A stretch of 54,828 bases of DNA, from positions 1 to 54,828 of the IMG/VR virus record IMGVR_UViG_3300030108_000328. One strand, given 5' to 3'. Positions 23,461 through 30,612 of this stretch are shown piece after piece. A program made the position numbers and the translations under genes. Each line of letters begins with the position of its first letter. Positions within the stretch are counted from its first letter, which is position 1. Under the pieces are notes generated by a model. That model did no database searches and was not told the origin of the DNA. It was given only the letters and a program-made list of their open reading frames with translations. This DNA comes from a virus.

Positions 23461-23709
23461 CTATAACCACCAGTTAGAACAGACATAGAACAAACAAAGA
23501 AATACCTCTCACACTCAATATAACGCCCACTGAATAACTTTTAATGTTCTGGCTGTTACTGGTCACAAAATAGTCTTTCCCTCAATTCTTAATATTTGTT
23601 GCAAACTTACAACACAATAAAAAATAATAATGTTCTGGATCTTGTGTGTGCTGCTTAAGCTGATAACTTGGATACATAATTTATATATATTTAAAAAGGA
23701 CACACTCTT

Positions 23710-23982
23710 ATGACTACTTCTATTGTAACAAACAAATATGGTGAGCAATTCAAAAAGGTTGCTTTGAAAGATCTTAAAAAAGGAGATGAATTTAAAAGAA
23801 AACCAGACGCAATTAAAAACTTTTATAAAGGACACTATAACAGAAAGTCTTACTTACAACCTACACCTAGTTATACTTGTGTAGCTGATAATGATGTATG
23901 GGGTTCTGGAATAGAGATAAATTCTAAAGCTTATGTCTATGTAGATATAGAAGGTCCAGTAAATTATAAAGGAGTACTTTAA
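23710..23982 (+). CDS. First early protein, hypothetical, 90 aa
   Basis: Lys-rich small protein (VALKDLKKGDEFKRKPDAIK) with a beta-rich C-terminal half (ASYTCV-like strand, KAYVYVDIEGPVNYKGV). Resembles small SH3-like early proteins of marine phages but no named family. ATG is preceded by an AT-rich TATATAT stretch and AAAAAGGA, compatible with a promoter and ribosome binding site. Two bases from the next gene; probably an operon leader. Confidence 0.65.
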   Translation: MTTSIVTNKYGEQFKKVALKDLKKGDEFKRKPDAIKNFYKGHYNRKSYLQPTPSYTCVADNDVWGSGIEINSKAYVYVDIEGPVNYKGVL

Positions 23983-23983
23983 A

Positions 23984-24724
23984 ATGGATAACTTTACTTT
24001 AAAAGAAACTATTGAGAATAGTGGCAAGGTTTCACTAGGTAACACTAAAATGCCTAGTACAACCTTTGCTATCAGTGCAAAGCATTGCAAGGTTGGCTCT
24101 AAGCTTGCCAAAATAGATGGTTCAACATGCTCTAAATGTTACGCTCTTAAACTACAAAAGCTTAGACCTAGCGTTGATCAAGGTTGGACTAACAACCTAT
24201 TTAAAGCTGAAAAGCTAATTGCTAGTAATCCTAAATTGTGGGCTAAACAAATGGCGTTTCAAATTAAAAGAGGTTGCGACAAGCTAGGTGTAAACTTTCA
24301 TAGGTGGTTCGATAGTGGTGATTTACAATCTGTAGAAATGCTACATGCAATTGTTTTGTGTTGTCTAGAGACGCCAGATATTAAACACTGGCTACCAACT
24401 AGGGAAGCTAAGATAGTGCAAACATATCGCAAGAGGCATGGTCTAGAGCCAGATAATTTAGTGATAAGAGTAAGTTCAACTATGATTAGCGACAAGCCTA
24501 TAAAAGGCCATAGTCACACTAGTACAGTCCACAAGCATAAAGAGACTGTATTCGGTAAAGAATGCCTAGCTTATAGAACCAACAAAGATAATATTGTTGT
24601 CGATTTAGAGACGTTCAAAGCTATGACTAGACCAGAAAAGAAACAACAAGACTTTGGACATTGTGGTGATTGTCGAGCTTGTTGGTCTAGAGACGTAGCT
24701 AATATTAGCTATCCATTACACTAG
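23984..24724 (+). CDS. Cys-rich Gp88-like protein (function unknown), 246 aa
   Basis: Conserved features: GNTKMPSTTFAIS, Cys35, STCSKCYALK (Cys49, Cys52), FHRWFDSGDLQS (about 105-116), HWLPTRE (135-141) and a C-terminal Cys227-x2-Cys230-x2-Cys233-W followed by NISYPLH. CxxCYA plus HRWFDSGD is the signature I know from the phage Gp88 family (PF17338-like) and related marine phage proteins. The cysteines suggest an Fe-S or zinc centre; no classical radical-SAM CX3CX2C is present. Enzymatic role unknown. Expressed early. Confidence 0.75.
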   Translation: MDNFTLKETIENSGKVSLGNTKMPSTTFAISAKHCKVGSKLAKIDGSTCSKCYALKLQKLRPSVDQGWTNNLFKAEKLIASNPKLWAKQMAFQIKRGCDKLGVNFHRWFDSGDLQSVEMLHAIVLCCLETPDIKHWLPTREAKIVQTYRKRHGLEPDNLVIRVSSTMISDKPIKGHSHTSTVHKHKETVFGKECLAYRTNKDNIVVDLETFKAMTRPEKKQQDFGHCGDCRACWSRDVANISYPLH

Positions 24725-24736
24725 GAAGGATTAAAA

Positions 24737-24829
24737 ATGTTTTTAACTTGGATTATTGGAACGATAGCAATAACGGCTATACTAGGCATACTAGCATGGA
24801 TCATAACTTATTTAATTATGGAGGTGTAA
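24737..24829 (+). CDS. Membrane microprotein, 30 aa
   Basis: MFLTWIIGTIAITAILGILA followed by WIITYLIMEV: almost all one hydrophobic helix. ATG 6 bases after AGGATT; TAA abuts the next ATG (TAAATG). Single-TM early peptide, role unknown. Confidence 0.5.
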   Translation: MFLTWIIGTIAITAILGILAWIITYLIMEV

Positions 24830-25012
24830 ATGATTATTGACGAAGAAAGAGGAACTATTTTTGGAACGTGGGATGAACGTGAAGAAATGCTTGAGAAAAT
24901 AAAAGAGATAGCTCTAAAAAAAGAGAGCAGAAAAATATGTTATAGGATTGAAGAACTAATGCAACAGATCAAACAACAAGAGAAAGACAATGGATCAATT
25001 AATTTATCATAA
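24830..25012 (+). CDS. Small helical early protein, 60 aa
   Basis: Charged helix-rich (DEREEMLEKIKEIALKKE, ICYRIEELMQQIKQQEKDN). GGAGGTGTAA precedes the ATG. Overlaps the next gene by 23 bases. Not recognised. Confidence 0.6.
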   Translation: MIIDEERGTIFGTWDEREEMLEKIKEIALKKESRKICYRIEELMQQIKQQEKDNGSINLS

Positions 25013-25208
25013 AGAAAAGCTATATAGATTTGGTGAACATATGGATGATTTAACAAGGAGGGCTAGTAGTCACTTTAGTACTGAGACTGAAAGAACAGAA
25101 GCACTAACAGAAATTTGTTTAATAAATAATTTTTTAGAAGGGATATTTAAAAATGCAATACATAACAACTCTGGACGTATGGGATCACAGCATAAAGAAA
25201 GCTATTGA
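24990..25208 (+). CDS. Small early protein, 72 aa
   Basis: Helical, charged (KLYRFGEHMDDLTRRASSHF, TERTEALTEICLINNFLEGI). It overlaps genes on both sides (23 and 56 bases), so its 3' end is less certain, but the central helix is gene-like and AAAGACAATG gives a weak ribosome binding site. Confidence 0.5.
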   Translation: MDQLIYHKEKLYRFGEHMDDLTRRASSHFSTETERTEALTEICLINNFLEGIFKNAIHNNSGRMGSQHKESY

Positions 25209-25386
25209 GACTGGACAAATAAAGCTACAGCGAGGGCAATGGTTGCGCTGTGGCACTAAAGGCAAACGCTGTAGATACATAGGTTTACTTAACGATAAAT
25301 CTATATGGGTAACACACTGGCAAGGATCGCCAGAAAGAACAAACGCAAAATTTTTAAACGCTGTTGAAGCATACAATGAAAGGTAA
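25153..25386 (+). CDS. Small early protein, 77 aa
   Basis: Begins MQYITTLDVWDHSIKKAIET, then GQWLRCGTKGKRCRYIGL and IWVTHWQG. Beta-rich and basic in the centre; it might bind nucleic acid. Start overlaps the preceding frame by 56 bases, with AGAAGGG upstream supporting it. Not recognised. Confidence 0.6.
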   Translation: MQYITTLDVWDHSIKKAIETGQIKLQRGQWLRCGTKGKRCRYIGLLNDKSIWVTHWQGSPERTNAKFLNAVEAYNER

Positions 25387-25390
25387 AAGA

Positions 25391-25651
25391 ATGACTAAAC
25401 AATTTAAATCTTGGTGTATTGTCTATGATAAATTTGAAGTAAAAGCAAATGTATCATCTAGCGAGTACTGGCAAACAGTGCCTACTGTATGGGCAAGGTT
25501 TACACATGATGGTTATTATCAATTACTTGATAGGTTAAAACCTCTAAAAGAATTAGAGGGTAGGGTAATAAAAAATTACAGGATAATTCCAAGTGAATTT
25601 GATATTGAAGAATTAGAGGGTAAACCACCAGTAAAAGGAATTAAAAAATGA
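25391..25651 (+). CDS. Small early protein, 86 aa
   Basis: Starts MTKQFKSWCIVYDKFEV at 25391, 7 bases after AAGG; the frame is open 9 codons further upstream without a good site. Alpha/beta, aromatic (SSSEYWQTVPTVWARF), ends PPVKGIKK. No known family. Overlaps the next gene by 4 bases. Confidence 0.6.
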   Translation: MTKQFKSWCIVYDKFEVKANVSSSEYWQTVPTVWARFTHDGYYQLLDRLKPLKELEGRVIKNYRIIPSEFDIEELEGKPPVKGIKK

Positions 25652-25848
25652 CTAAGAAAATATTAAAACACTGGGCGTTATTCTACAAACATGGAGAGCG
25701 ACAATTCATCAGCGCACCCACTAGGAAAGAGTTGGATAGTGCTATCTTTGCAGGAGCTTACGCACCTAGTCCTAACAACGTGACATACTATGTCGAGTAT
25801 GAACGTGACATAAAAGACACACAATATAACCAAGTTACTGAGGTGTAA
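25648..25848 (+). CDS. Small early protein, 66 aa
   Basis: MTKKILKHWALFYKHGERQF, then TRKELDSAIFAGAYAP and TYYVEYERDIK. ATGA overlap with the preceding gene. Shares the opening MTK-W-Y pattern with its neighbour, perhaps a distant duplicate. Function unknown. Confidence 0.6.
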   Translation: MTKKILKHWALFYKHGERQFISAPTRKELDSAIFAGAYAPSPNNVTYYVEYERDIKDTQYNQVTEV

Positions 25849-25910
25849 TGACAACAACAATTCTATTTGATATTTAAAGGATAGAACAAATAAAAAAGGA
25901 GAATAAAGAA

Positions 25911-26255
25911 ATGATACAACTAACACTAGCAACAAACAACGAAGCACATCCTGAGTATAACAGCAATGAGATTGCACAAATTCTAGGACTACTACCGCTA
26001 TGGGTGGCTGAACACATAGGTAACGATGATGGTACGGACTTGGTACAATTTATGGAAGATCGTTACGGATTTGGTAAACTGTACAAGTTTGAGGGTGAGG
26101 TAAACGAAGATGGTGACTACGTGTCTAAGGATGACGCAAACTTACCGTACATGGGTAGGATGATTACCAAGGATGGTTACGCATACTTTTATGAATACGC
26201 TATCGTAGCACTACCACAGCCAGACGGTAAGCATTTTATAACAAGGATGGACTAG
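25911..26255 (+). CDS. Acidic early protein, 114 aa
   Basis: Acidic, alpha/beta (AQILGLLPLWVAEHIG, then FMEDRYGFGKLYKFEGEV and GYAYFYEYAIVALPQ). AAAAAGGAG precedes the ATG by 12 bases. Acidic small early proteins often bind host enzymes, but nothing here shows a target. Not recognised. Confidence 0.65.
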   Translation: MIQLTLATNNEAHPEYNSNEIAQILGLLPLWVAEHIGNDDGTDLVQFMEDRYGFGKLYKFEGEVNEDGDYVSKDDANLPYMGRMITKDGYAYFYEYAIVALPQPDGKHFITRMD

Positions 26256-26259
26256 ACTG

Positions 26260-26409
26260 ATGTTGTACATCATAAAAATTATGGATGAGGATGGTAAGTT
26301 TTTTGCTTACCATACCACCAAAAGCAAAGTAGAATTAGAGACTTTATCTAAAAAGTATCTAAAGATGAAGGGCATAACAGTAGAAATTAAAAAGAAGGAA
26401 TTATCATGA
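26260..26409 (+). CDS. Small early protein, 49 aa
   Basis: Reads MLYIIKIMDEDGKFFAYHTT, then KSKVELETLSKKYLKMKGIT and VEIKKKELS. ATGA overlap with the following gene; good coding character in a compact block. A DEDGKF hairpin and Lys-rich helix are visible. Unknown function. Confidence 0.5.
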   Translation: MLYIIKIMDEDGKFFAYHTTKSKVELETLSKKYLKMKGITVEIKKKELS

Positions 26410-26582
26410 AATACAGAGAGATTGTGATAGCAGCAGAGGATTTGGAGTGTGATCAAATAGACACAATCTATAAAGCAATTAAAAATCATATCTTGGATGT
26501 TGGGATTGCAACACCTAAAACTTTAACAGGGTTTACTTGGAGACTAGACGTAAGAATGAGGATGGATAACTATGACACCTAG
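26406..26582 (+). CDS. Small early protein, 58 aa
   Basis: Reads MKYREIVIAAEDLECDQIDT, then IYKAIKNHILDVGIATPKTL and TGFTWRLDVRM. Starts in an ATGA overlap and overlaps the next gene by 11 bases. Compact alpha/beta protein, not recognised. Confidence 0.55.
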   Translation: MKYREIVIAAEDLECDQIDTIYKAIKNHILDVGIATPKTLTGFTWRLDVRMRMDNYDT

Positions 26583-26772
26583 AATAGAAAAGATATTTAA
26601 TTTAATCTACTACTCAGACTTTGATGAGGCAGAGATAAAACAACTAGCAATAGGTTTACTTGGTATGACATTGAACGATATGGCATGGCATCAAACATCA
26701 GACACTGTGAGTAGCTACAAATTAGATGATGAAATAGAACTGGACTTTGATGAAGGAGATAACCTGAGATGA
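26572..26772 (+). CDS. Acidic early protein, 66 aa
   Basis: Helical, acidic C-terminus (DDEIELDFDEGDNLR), hydrophobic core AIGLLGMTLNDMAWHQ. Overlaps the next gene by 4 bases. Unknown. Confidence 0.6.
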   Translation: MTPRIEKIFNLIYYSDFDEAEIKQLAIGLLGMTLNDMAWHQTSDTVSSYKLDDEIELDFDEGDNLR

Positions 26773-27089
26773 GACTATACAGATCAAGTAAAGGACAGTG
26801 GGTTGGTACTCAGAGAGATGCTCAGAGATACTTCCCTAAAGACTGGAAGCAAGTAGATGTACCAGTGTCTAAGGTTTACCTGATTGAGTTCCTTAACGAG
26901 AACAAGGTAGGTGCTACACAGACTGAACAACAACAGCCAGTGATGACTGCACCTGATCCAGAACAGATAGACCCAGAGGCTTACAGTTGGGTATCATGGG
27001 CATACGAAACGCTCAAGCGTGGAGATAAACAGGAAGCAATCAAGATGCTTGAGAACGGATTGAATAAACAAAAGGAGTTAATGAAATGA
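26769..27089 (+). CDS. Early protein, 106 aa
   Basis: N-terminal basic beta part (MRLYRSSKGQWVGTQRDAQR then YFPKDWKQVDVP), a Gln/Pro linker and a C-terminal helical pair SWVSWAYETLKRGDKQEAIK. The first part resembles a small DNA-binding or SH3-like module; not recognised. ATGA-type overlaps at both ends. Confidence 0.6.
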   Translation: MRLYRSSKGQWVGTQRDAQRYFPKDWKQVDVPVSKVYLIEFLNENKVGATQTEQQQPVMTAPDPEQIDPEAYSWVSWAYETLKRGDKQEAIKMLENGLNKQKELMK

Positions 27090-27298
27090 AAACTGAAAAG
27101 GAACTAGACGCTGAAGTGCGAGAAGCTTTTGACAGGGCAATAGACGCTATCATGTTTGACTACATGTACATGGGTACTGAGAAGGGCAGAGATGATCTTG
27201 AGTATATGGGGTTCAAACACATTGAGACTAGGGAATACATAAAGATACCCAAGTGTGGTGTAGCATTTATGAAAAAGAAGGAGACAGAAAATGCTTGA
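27086..27298 (+). CDS. Small early protein, 70 aa
   Basis: Acidic helix ELDAEVREAFDRAIDAIMFD then YMGTEKGRDDLEYMGF and IKIPKCGVAFMKKKE. Overlaps both neighbours by 4 and 8 bases. Unknown function. Confidence 0.6.
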   Translation: MKTEKELDAEVREAFDRAIDAIMFDYMYMGTEKGRDDLEYMGFKHIETREYIKIPKCGVAFMKKKETENA

Positions 27299-27545
27299 TA
27301 TGACAGCAATAGATAACATTGACCGATGGGTAGTTTTCTACACGACTAGAAGTGACACTGGTGAACCTGACCAACAGTGGGGAGATCCAGATAACCCAGT
27401 GTACCTGACTGATAGTTGGGAGATTTGTTACAACAAGAAGGAAGCAATAGAACGCTACAAAGAATTGTTTGACAGGTATCCCTTTATGGATATTCACAAC
27501 GCAGGGATCGCACCAGTAGATCCAGAGTACAGCACAGGGTGGTAG
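27291..27545 (+). CDS. Small early protein, 84 aa
   Basis: Acidic, Trp/Tyr-rich (DRWVVFYTTRSDTGEPDQQW, DSWEICYNKKEAIERYKELF). An 8-base overlap links it to the previous gene. No known family or membrane segment. Confidence 0.6.
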   Translation: MLDMTAIDNIDRWVVFYTTRSDTGEPDQQWGDPDNPVYLTDSWEICYNKKEAIERYKELFDRYPFMDIHNAGIAPVDPEYSTGW

Positions 27546-27547
27546 GC

Positions 27548-27718
27548 ATGGATAAAAATATACACAAATTAATCATACCAAATGTGGATTATGATGAACT
27601 GCATAAGCAATACAAGTGGTTGTTAAATGTAGAAACAGTCTTTCACGAGGATGAAAGAGAAGGATTACTATATTTATTAGAAGATATGTTAGGTAGAATG
27701 AATTGGGGGAGAAGATGA
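27548..27718 (+). CDS. Small early protein, 56 aa
   Basis: Reads MDKNIHKLIIPNVDYDELHK, then QYKWLLNVETVFHEDEREGL and a helical end MLGRMNWGRR. Ends in an ATGA overlap with the next gene. Helical, not recognised. Confidence 0.5.
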   Translation: MDKNIHKLIIPNVDYDELHKQYKWLLNVETVFHEDEREGLLYLLEDMLGRMNWGRR

Positions 27719-27951
27719 ACACTAAAATATTTAACTACAAAGATAAGTCAGTCATGTTTATGAACTACGACTTGGACTACTGCTACAAGGTAGCTGACTA
27801 CATGATTAAAAGACCAGATACCAAAGGTTACTGGAGGCCAAGATTGTTTGAAGAAATTTATGACTGGATAGAAATAAATGATGATGATGATGATGAGCTA
27901 GTGCCTGTCACTGCTGAAGAGATAGAGAGAGCGTATAATGACTTGTGTTGA
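27715..27951 (+). CDS. Acidic early protein, 78 aa
   Basis: I start at 27715 (MNTKIFNYKDKSVMFMNYDL) because it forms ATGA with the previous stop and follows GGGGGAGAAG; the frame is open 4 codons upstream. A five-Asp run (NDDDDDELV) is encoded by a GAT repeat. C-terminal helix EEIERAYNDLC. Unknown. Overlaps the HNH gene by 14 bases. Confidence 0.6.
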   Translation: MNTKIFNYKDKSVMFMNYDLDYCYKVADYMIKRPDTKGYWRPRLFEEIYDWIEINDDDDDELVPVTAEEIERAYNDLC

Positions 27952-28501
27952 AGAATGGAAACCTATGCCAAGACTAGATTCTTTATCTGACGAACAAAAT
28001 GATGAGTGGGTAAAAAAATATCAAATATCTAATCATGGTAGGGTGTGGTCTAATGCTACAAACAAGATACGTTCTTGTTCAAAGAATGATGGTTACGTTA
28101 TAGTTAATGCAGCCGTAGGTAGTAAGTCTAAAGGTAATTACAAAGCAATACATCAAAGAGTACATCGTATGGTTGGTATGCAGTTTATCGACAATCCAGA
28201 AAACAAACCACAGATTAATCATATTAACTTTATTAAAACAGACAACAGAGTTGAGAATCTTGAGTGGTGTACCCTACAAGAGAATATAAAACACTACTTA
28301 GACACATCTAACGATGATCATTTAAAGAGTAGGTGGGAAAGCCCTTACTCACGTTTTACAGAGGAGCAGTACAAATATATATGGGATAACTACAAGGAAA
28401 GACACAAAGAGTTTGGTGCTAGAGCTTTGGCTAGAAAGTTTGGAGTGCACCACTGCACAATATTAAAAGTTTTAAAGGAAAAAGAAAATGAGCTACGATA
28501 A
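27938..28501 (+). CDS. HNH homing endonuclease (NUMOD4-type), 187 aa
   Basis: Free-standing endonuclease of the kind that spreads between phages. N-terminal NUMOD4-like part YQISNHGRVWSN and a KNDGYVIVN strand, then an HNH core QRVHRMVGMQFID, NHINFIKTDNRVENLEWCT, and a C-terminal helix-turn-helix (EFGARALARKFGVHHCTILK) that would choose the target. Overlaps the next gene by 14 bases and the previous by 14, so it is embedded in the early operon without breaking a gene. Signs of intron-like mobility, but no intron is seen. Confidence 0.8.
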   Translation: MTCVEEWKPMPRLDSLSDEQNDEWVKKYQISNHGRVWSNATNKIRSCSKNDGYVIVNAAVGSKSKGNYKAIHQRVHRMVGMQFIDNPENKPQINHINFIKTDNRVENLEWCTLQENIKHYLDTSNDDHLKSRWESPYSRFTEEQYKYIWDNYKERHKEFGARALARKFGVHHCTILKVLKEKENELR

Positions 28502-28895
28502 ATGGATCATGATTGAGGGTGGCACAAAGAGCCAACAGAAACACGCCATAAGTATGATCATGTTCTTTAAGAAGAAGTTCAACATAGATCCTTACATAGA
28601 GGTGTGCTTCCGAAGACAGGGTTACGGTCTAGGTGGGTGTGTTCAGATGGAAAAGGGTGAGTACATGATAGACTTAGATAAATCTTTGAAGCTCAAAGAT
28701 ATGCTTACGACACTGGCTCACGAACTGGTACACGTTAAACAATACGAGTGTGGAGAGCTAACGCAGAACAGTGAGGACAACATACCATACTGGGATAAAC
28801 CCTCAGAGATCGAAGCCTATGGACGTGAAGTAGGATTGTTTATTACTTGGGCAGAAGAAAATAACTTAGGCAATAAAGCCTGGACACAAAATTAA
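28488..28895 (+). CDS. Zinc metallopeptidase-like protein (SprT/HExxH), 135 aa
   Basis: Contains AHELVHVKQY (His78, Glu79, His82), the HExxH zinc motif, with a later PSEIEAYGRE (Glu107) as probable third ligand, and a compact alpha/beta fold. Similar short HExxH proteins are encoded by many marine phages; substrates are unknown. It may act on host or phage proteins early in infection. No signal peptide, so cytoplasmic. Confidence 0.75.
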   Translation: MSYDKWIMIEGGTKSQQKHAISMIMFFKKKFNIDPYIEVCFRRQGYGLGGCVQMEKGEYMIDLDKSLKLKDMLTTLAHELVHVKQYECGELTQNSEDNIPYWDKPSEIEAYGREVGLFITWAEENNLGNKAWTQN

Positions 28896-28909
28896 AAAGG
28901 AGAACTAAA

Positions 28910-29224
28910 ATGTTAGAAGACAAAACATACAAAGTAAAAGTAGGTGAGTATTGTGATGCGGTTATATACGTGTACGAAAGACATCGTAAATGTTTGAACC
29001 CGAAGGATGAACCAGAAAAACACAAGTGGAAACACTGGAAAGAAGTAGTGACAGTAATACCTGTTACTCACGATGATTATGATGACTATCAAGATAAATC
29101 AGGTAACTTTCACAACAACGTAAGGGTAGTGGTTGATGCATTGTCAGAGTTGTACGGTAACAATCCTGACTACGAGATGGGTATAAGTTACACCATGAAC
29201 ACACACCAGTACATCAACGTATAG
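28910..29224 (+). CDS. Early protein, 104 aa
   Basis: Strong ribosome binding site AAAAAGGAGAACTAAA. Beta-rich N-terminal domain (YKVKVGEYCDAVIYVYERHR), charged middle (EPEKHKWKHWKEVV) and Tyr/Asp-rich end. Not recognised. Confidence 0.65.
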   Translation: MLEDKTYKVKVGEYCDAVIYVYERHRKCLNPKDEPEKHKWKHWKEVVTVIPVTHDDYDDYQDKSGNFHNNVRVVVDALSELYGNNPDYEMGISYTMNTHQYINV

Positions 29225-29239
29225 TAGGAGGTATAATCT

Positions 29240-29308
29240 TTGGCACCATATATTGCGTTAGTATGCTGTATAGTTTTTTACATCTGGGTTTTCTATATGT
29301 TAAAATGA
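29240..29308 (+). CDS. Possible membrane microprotein, 22 aa, TTG start
   Basis: TTG start 8 bases after AGGAGG; reads MAPYIALVCCIVFYIWVFYM then LK. The excellent Shine-Dalgarno and hydrophobic sequence support a translated single-TM peptide, but so short an ORF could be chance. Confidence 0.35.
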   Translation: MAPYIALVCCIVFYIWVFYMLK

Positions 29309-29345
29309 GGGTGACAACGTGTCTCACTTGAAATAAAAACAACAG

Positions 29346-29373
29346 TTGCCAACTAATAACTAAAGGTTATACC
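29346..29373 (+). promoter_or_regulatory. Second rightward promoter candidate
   Basis: TTGCCA (29346-29351), 16-base spacer, TATACC (29368-29373), in the only sizeable gap (29309-29448) of the early block. Followed by TAAAGTATACTTATA and AGGTATTACTTAAAG, words resembling those in the 22.8-22.9 kb repeat cluster. It could start a second early transcript. Confidence 0.4.
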
Positions 29374-29448
29374 TAAAGTATACTTATATTTATTATTACT
29401 AATAGATAATAATACTATAGGTATTACTTAAAGAAAGGAACTAACAGT

Positions 29449-29679
29449 ATGGATCATGATGAGGAAGATGATTTGTTGTATCTAACAACGTTTGAAGTTG
29501 GATCTCTCCTCGACAAATTAGAAAAAGAAGACAGAGATATTGTTGAAGTTATCATGGAACAAAACTCTACTTTGTTGAATTGTATTCTTGATATGCAAGA
29601 CTTTATGAAGGAGAAGGGTTACGGTACAAAAGAATTTAAGAAATGGATAGATCAAAAAGGGGAGGTAGTATATCACTAA
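29449..29679 (+). CDS. Acidic helical early protein, 76 aa
   Basis: Starts MDHDEEDDLLYLTTFEVGSL; helical and acidic (LLDKLEKEDRDIVEVIMEQN), then MQDFMKEKGYGTKEF. First gene after the 29.3-kb promoter-like gap; GGAAC before the ATG. Its TAA overlaps the next ATG (TAATG). Unknown. Confidence 0.65.
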   Translation: MDHDEEDDLLYLTTFEVGSLLDKLEKEDRDIVEVIMEQNSTLLNCILDMQDFMKEKGYGTKEFKKWIDQKGEVVYH

Positions 29680-29864
29680 TGAGACACTTGAAATACGAAG
29701 ATGAAAAAGTGGTAGCTGTTGAATCTTACATCAAAGATTTGCAAAGAGACATTGACGATCTTGAGTGGGATGGTGAACAGTACAAAGCAGACAAGTTAAA
29801 GATCTTGTTAAAAGAAGTTAAAGAATACAGAGATAGAGGTGAACTATGGTATCCAATGTTTTAA
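29679..29864 (+). CDS. Charged helical early protein, 61 aa
   Basis: I use the ATG at 29679 (MRHLKYEDEKVVAVESYIKD) because it forms TAATG with the previous gene and its GGGGAGG upstream; the frame is open 12 codons further. Coiled-coil (LQRDIDDLEWDGEQYKADKL). Unknown. Confidence 0.6.
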   Translation: MRHLKYEDEKVVAVESYIKDLQRDIDDLEWDGEQYKADKLKILLKEVKEYRDRGELWYPMF

Positions 29865-30016
29865 AAGAAAAGAATGTAGTAAATATTAGTCGAGAAGATT
29901 TAGTTAAAAATTTATGTAGTAGATATTCTCAAGAGGAACTAGCAAAGATAACAGTCAGCATGTTGGTAAAGAACAGTGACCTATCCCAGAAGTTAAAAAG
30001 TTTGGAGAGTGAATAG
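29846..30016 (+). CDS. Small early protein, 56 aa
   Basis: Reads MVSNVLKEKNVVNISREDLV, then KNLCSRYSQEELAKITVSML and VKNSDLSQKLKSLESE. Overlaps the previous gene by 19 bases. Helical, HTH-like spacing but no clear motif. Confidence 0.5.
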   Translation: MVSNVLKEKNVVNISREDLVKNLCSRYSQEELAKITVSMLVKNSDLSQKLKSLESE

Positions 30017-30017
30017 C

Positions 30018-30191
30018 ATGATGTACATACTAATATGGATGCAGTTGTTCAGCACACAATCAGTCGAATACTACCAGTTGGGTAACTACGCTACACTGGA
30101 GGAGTGCCAGATTGAATTGAGCAAAGCAGCCAAGATGATAACACACAAGTCAGAGACAGTGGCTTGTCTAGAAGTAGAGGTACAACAATGA
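30018..30191 (+). CDS. Small secreted two-Cys protein (early copy), 57 aa
   Basis: Start MMYILIWMQLFSTQSVEYYQ at 30018, ten bases after GGAG. Hydrophobic leader, then YATLEECQIELSKAA and a second Cys 22 residues later (VACLEVE). Same FxTxEEC...C pattern as the late proteins at 19276 and 20548. Ends in ATGA with the next gene. Probably exported; function unknown. Confidence 0.6.
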   Translation: MMYILIWMQLFSTQSVEYYQLGNYATLEECQIELSKAAKMITHKSETVACLEVEVQQ

Positions 30192-30382
30192 CACCAAGTG
30201 AAGCAGCAGAGGTAGAAGCAAAGAAAACATTTGAAGGGTTTATCAAGTGGATGAAGACATCCTTCTACTGGATCATGGCAATCCTAGTTATACTGGCATG
30301 GTGTAACTTTGGAACAGACACTGAGACAGGTAGCCAGTACAACGGTGAGGTGTACGCACCCAGAAATATAGGAGAGAAGTAA
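30188..30382 (+). CDS. Single-TM early protein, 64 aa
   Basis: ATG at 30188 overlaps the preceding TGA (ATGA); the frame is open 8 codons further. Helix EAAEVEAKKTFEGFIKWMKT, then membrane helix SFYWIMAILVILAWCNFG, and a polar end. N-in topology. Unknown; one of several small membrane proteins in this block. Confidence 0.6.
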   Translation: MTPSEAAEVEAKKTFEGFIKWMKTSFYWIMAILVILAWCNFGTDTETGSQYNGEVYAPRNIGEK

Positions 30383-30612
30383 TGCAACCAAAGAACGTAC
30401 CAGTACATGTTCGGATCAAAGTAGAGCCGACAGTAAAGCAGAGGGGTAGACCTTGCCGTTTACATGGCAAAGACTTCAACAGCATAGCTGACGCAGCACG
30501 ATACTTTAACGAGAACTATTCATGGGCAGCAGAGCAAGTTCAAAAGGGTATGAACAGAGAAAGTTTTCCAAAGAAATATAAGGTTAAAAAAGATGAACTG
30601 TTGGCACTGTGA
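30382..30612 (+). CDS. Small basic early protein, 76 aa
   Basis: Basic (NVPVHVRIKVEPTVKQRGRP then CRLHGKDFNSIADAARYFNE), with an ADAARYF motif like the DNA-binding helices of HNH-associated modules (NUMOD/IENR-type). Begins in TAATG. Might bind DNA. Confidence 0.6.
   Translation: MQPKNVPVHVRIKVEPTVKQRGRPCRLHGKDFNSIADAARYFNENYSWAAEQVQKGMNRESFPKKYKVKKDELLAL

Larger units (their letters stand above)
22732..23709. other. Divergent intergenic control region, about 980 bp
   Basis: Separates the leftward and rightward gene blocks. I see no ORF with gene-like codon use: the 73-codon frame at 23053-23274 and the minus-strand frame over 23563-23835 look accidental. It is AT-rich and holds a leftward promoter, a TACT/AGTA repeat cluster, several palindromes and an operator-like array, each listed separately. 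It is the only large non-coding stretch in the window and a good candidate for early control and replication origin. Confidence 0.75.

Noticed and set aside
23660-23705. Rightward early promoter just before 23710
   Set aside because: The AT-rich TAATTTATATATAT stretch could hold a -10, but no convincing -35 with 16-17 bp spacing is seen, so I do not list a specific promoter.
23563-23835. 90-codon minus-strand frame at the start of the early unit
   Set aside because: Overlaps the first early gene antisense; Phe/Ile-rich product, and a leftward gene here would break the layout.
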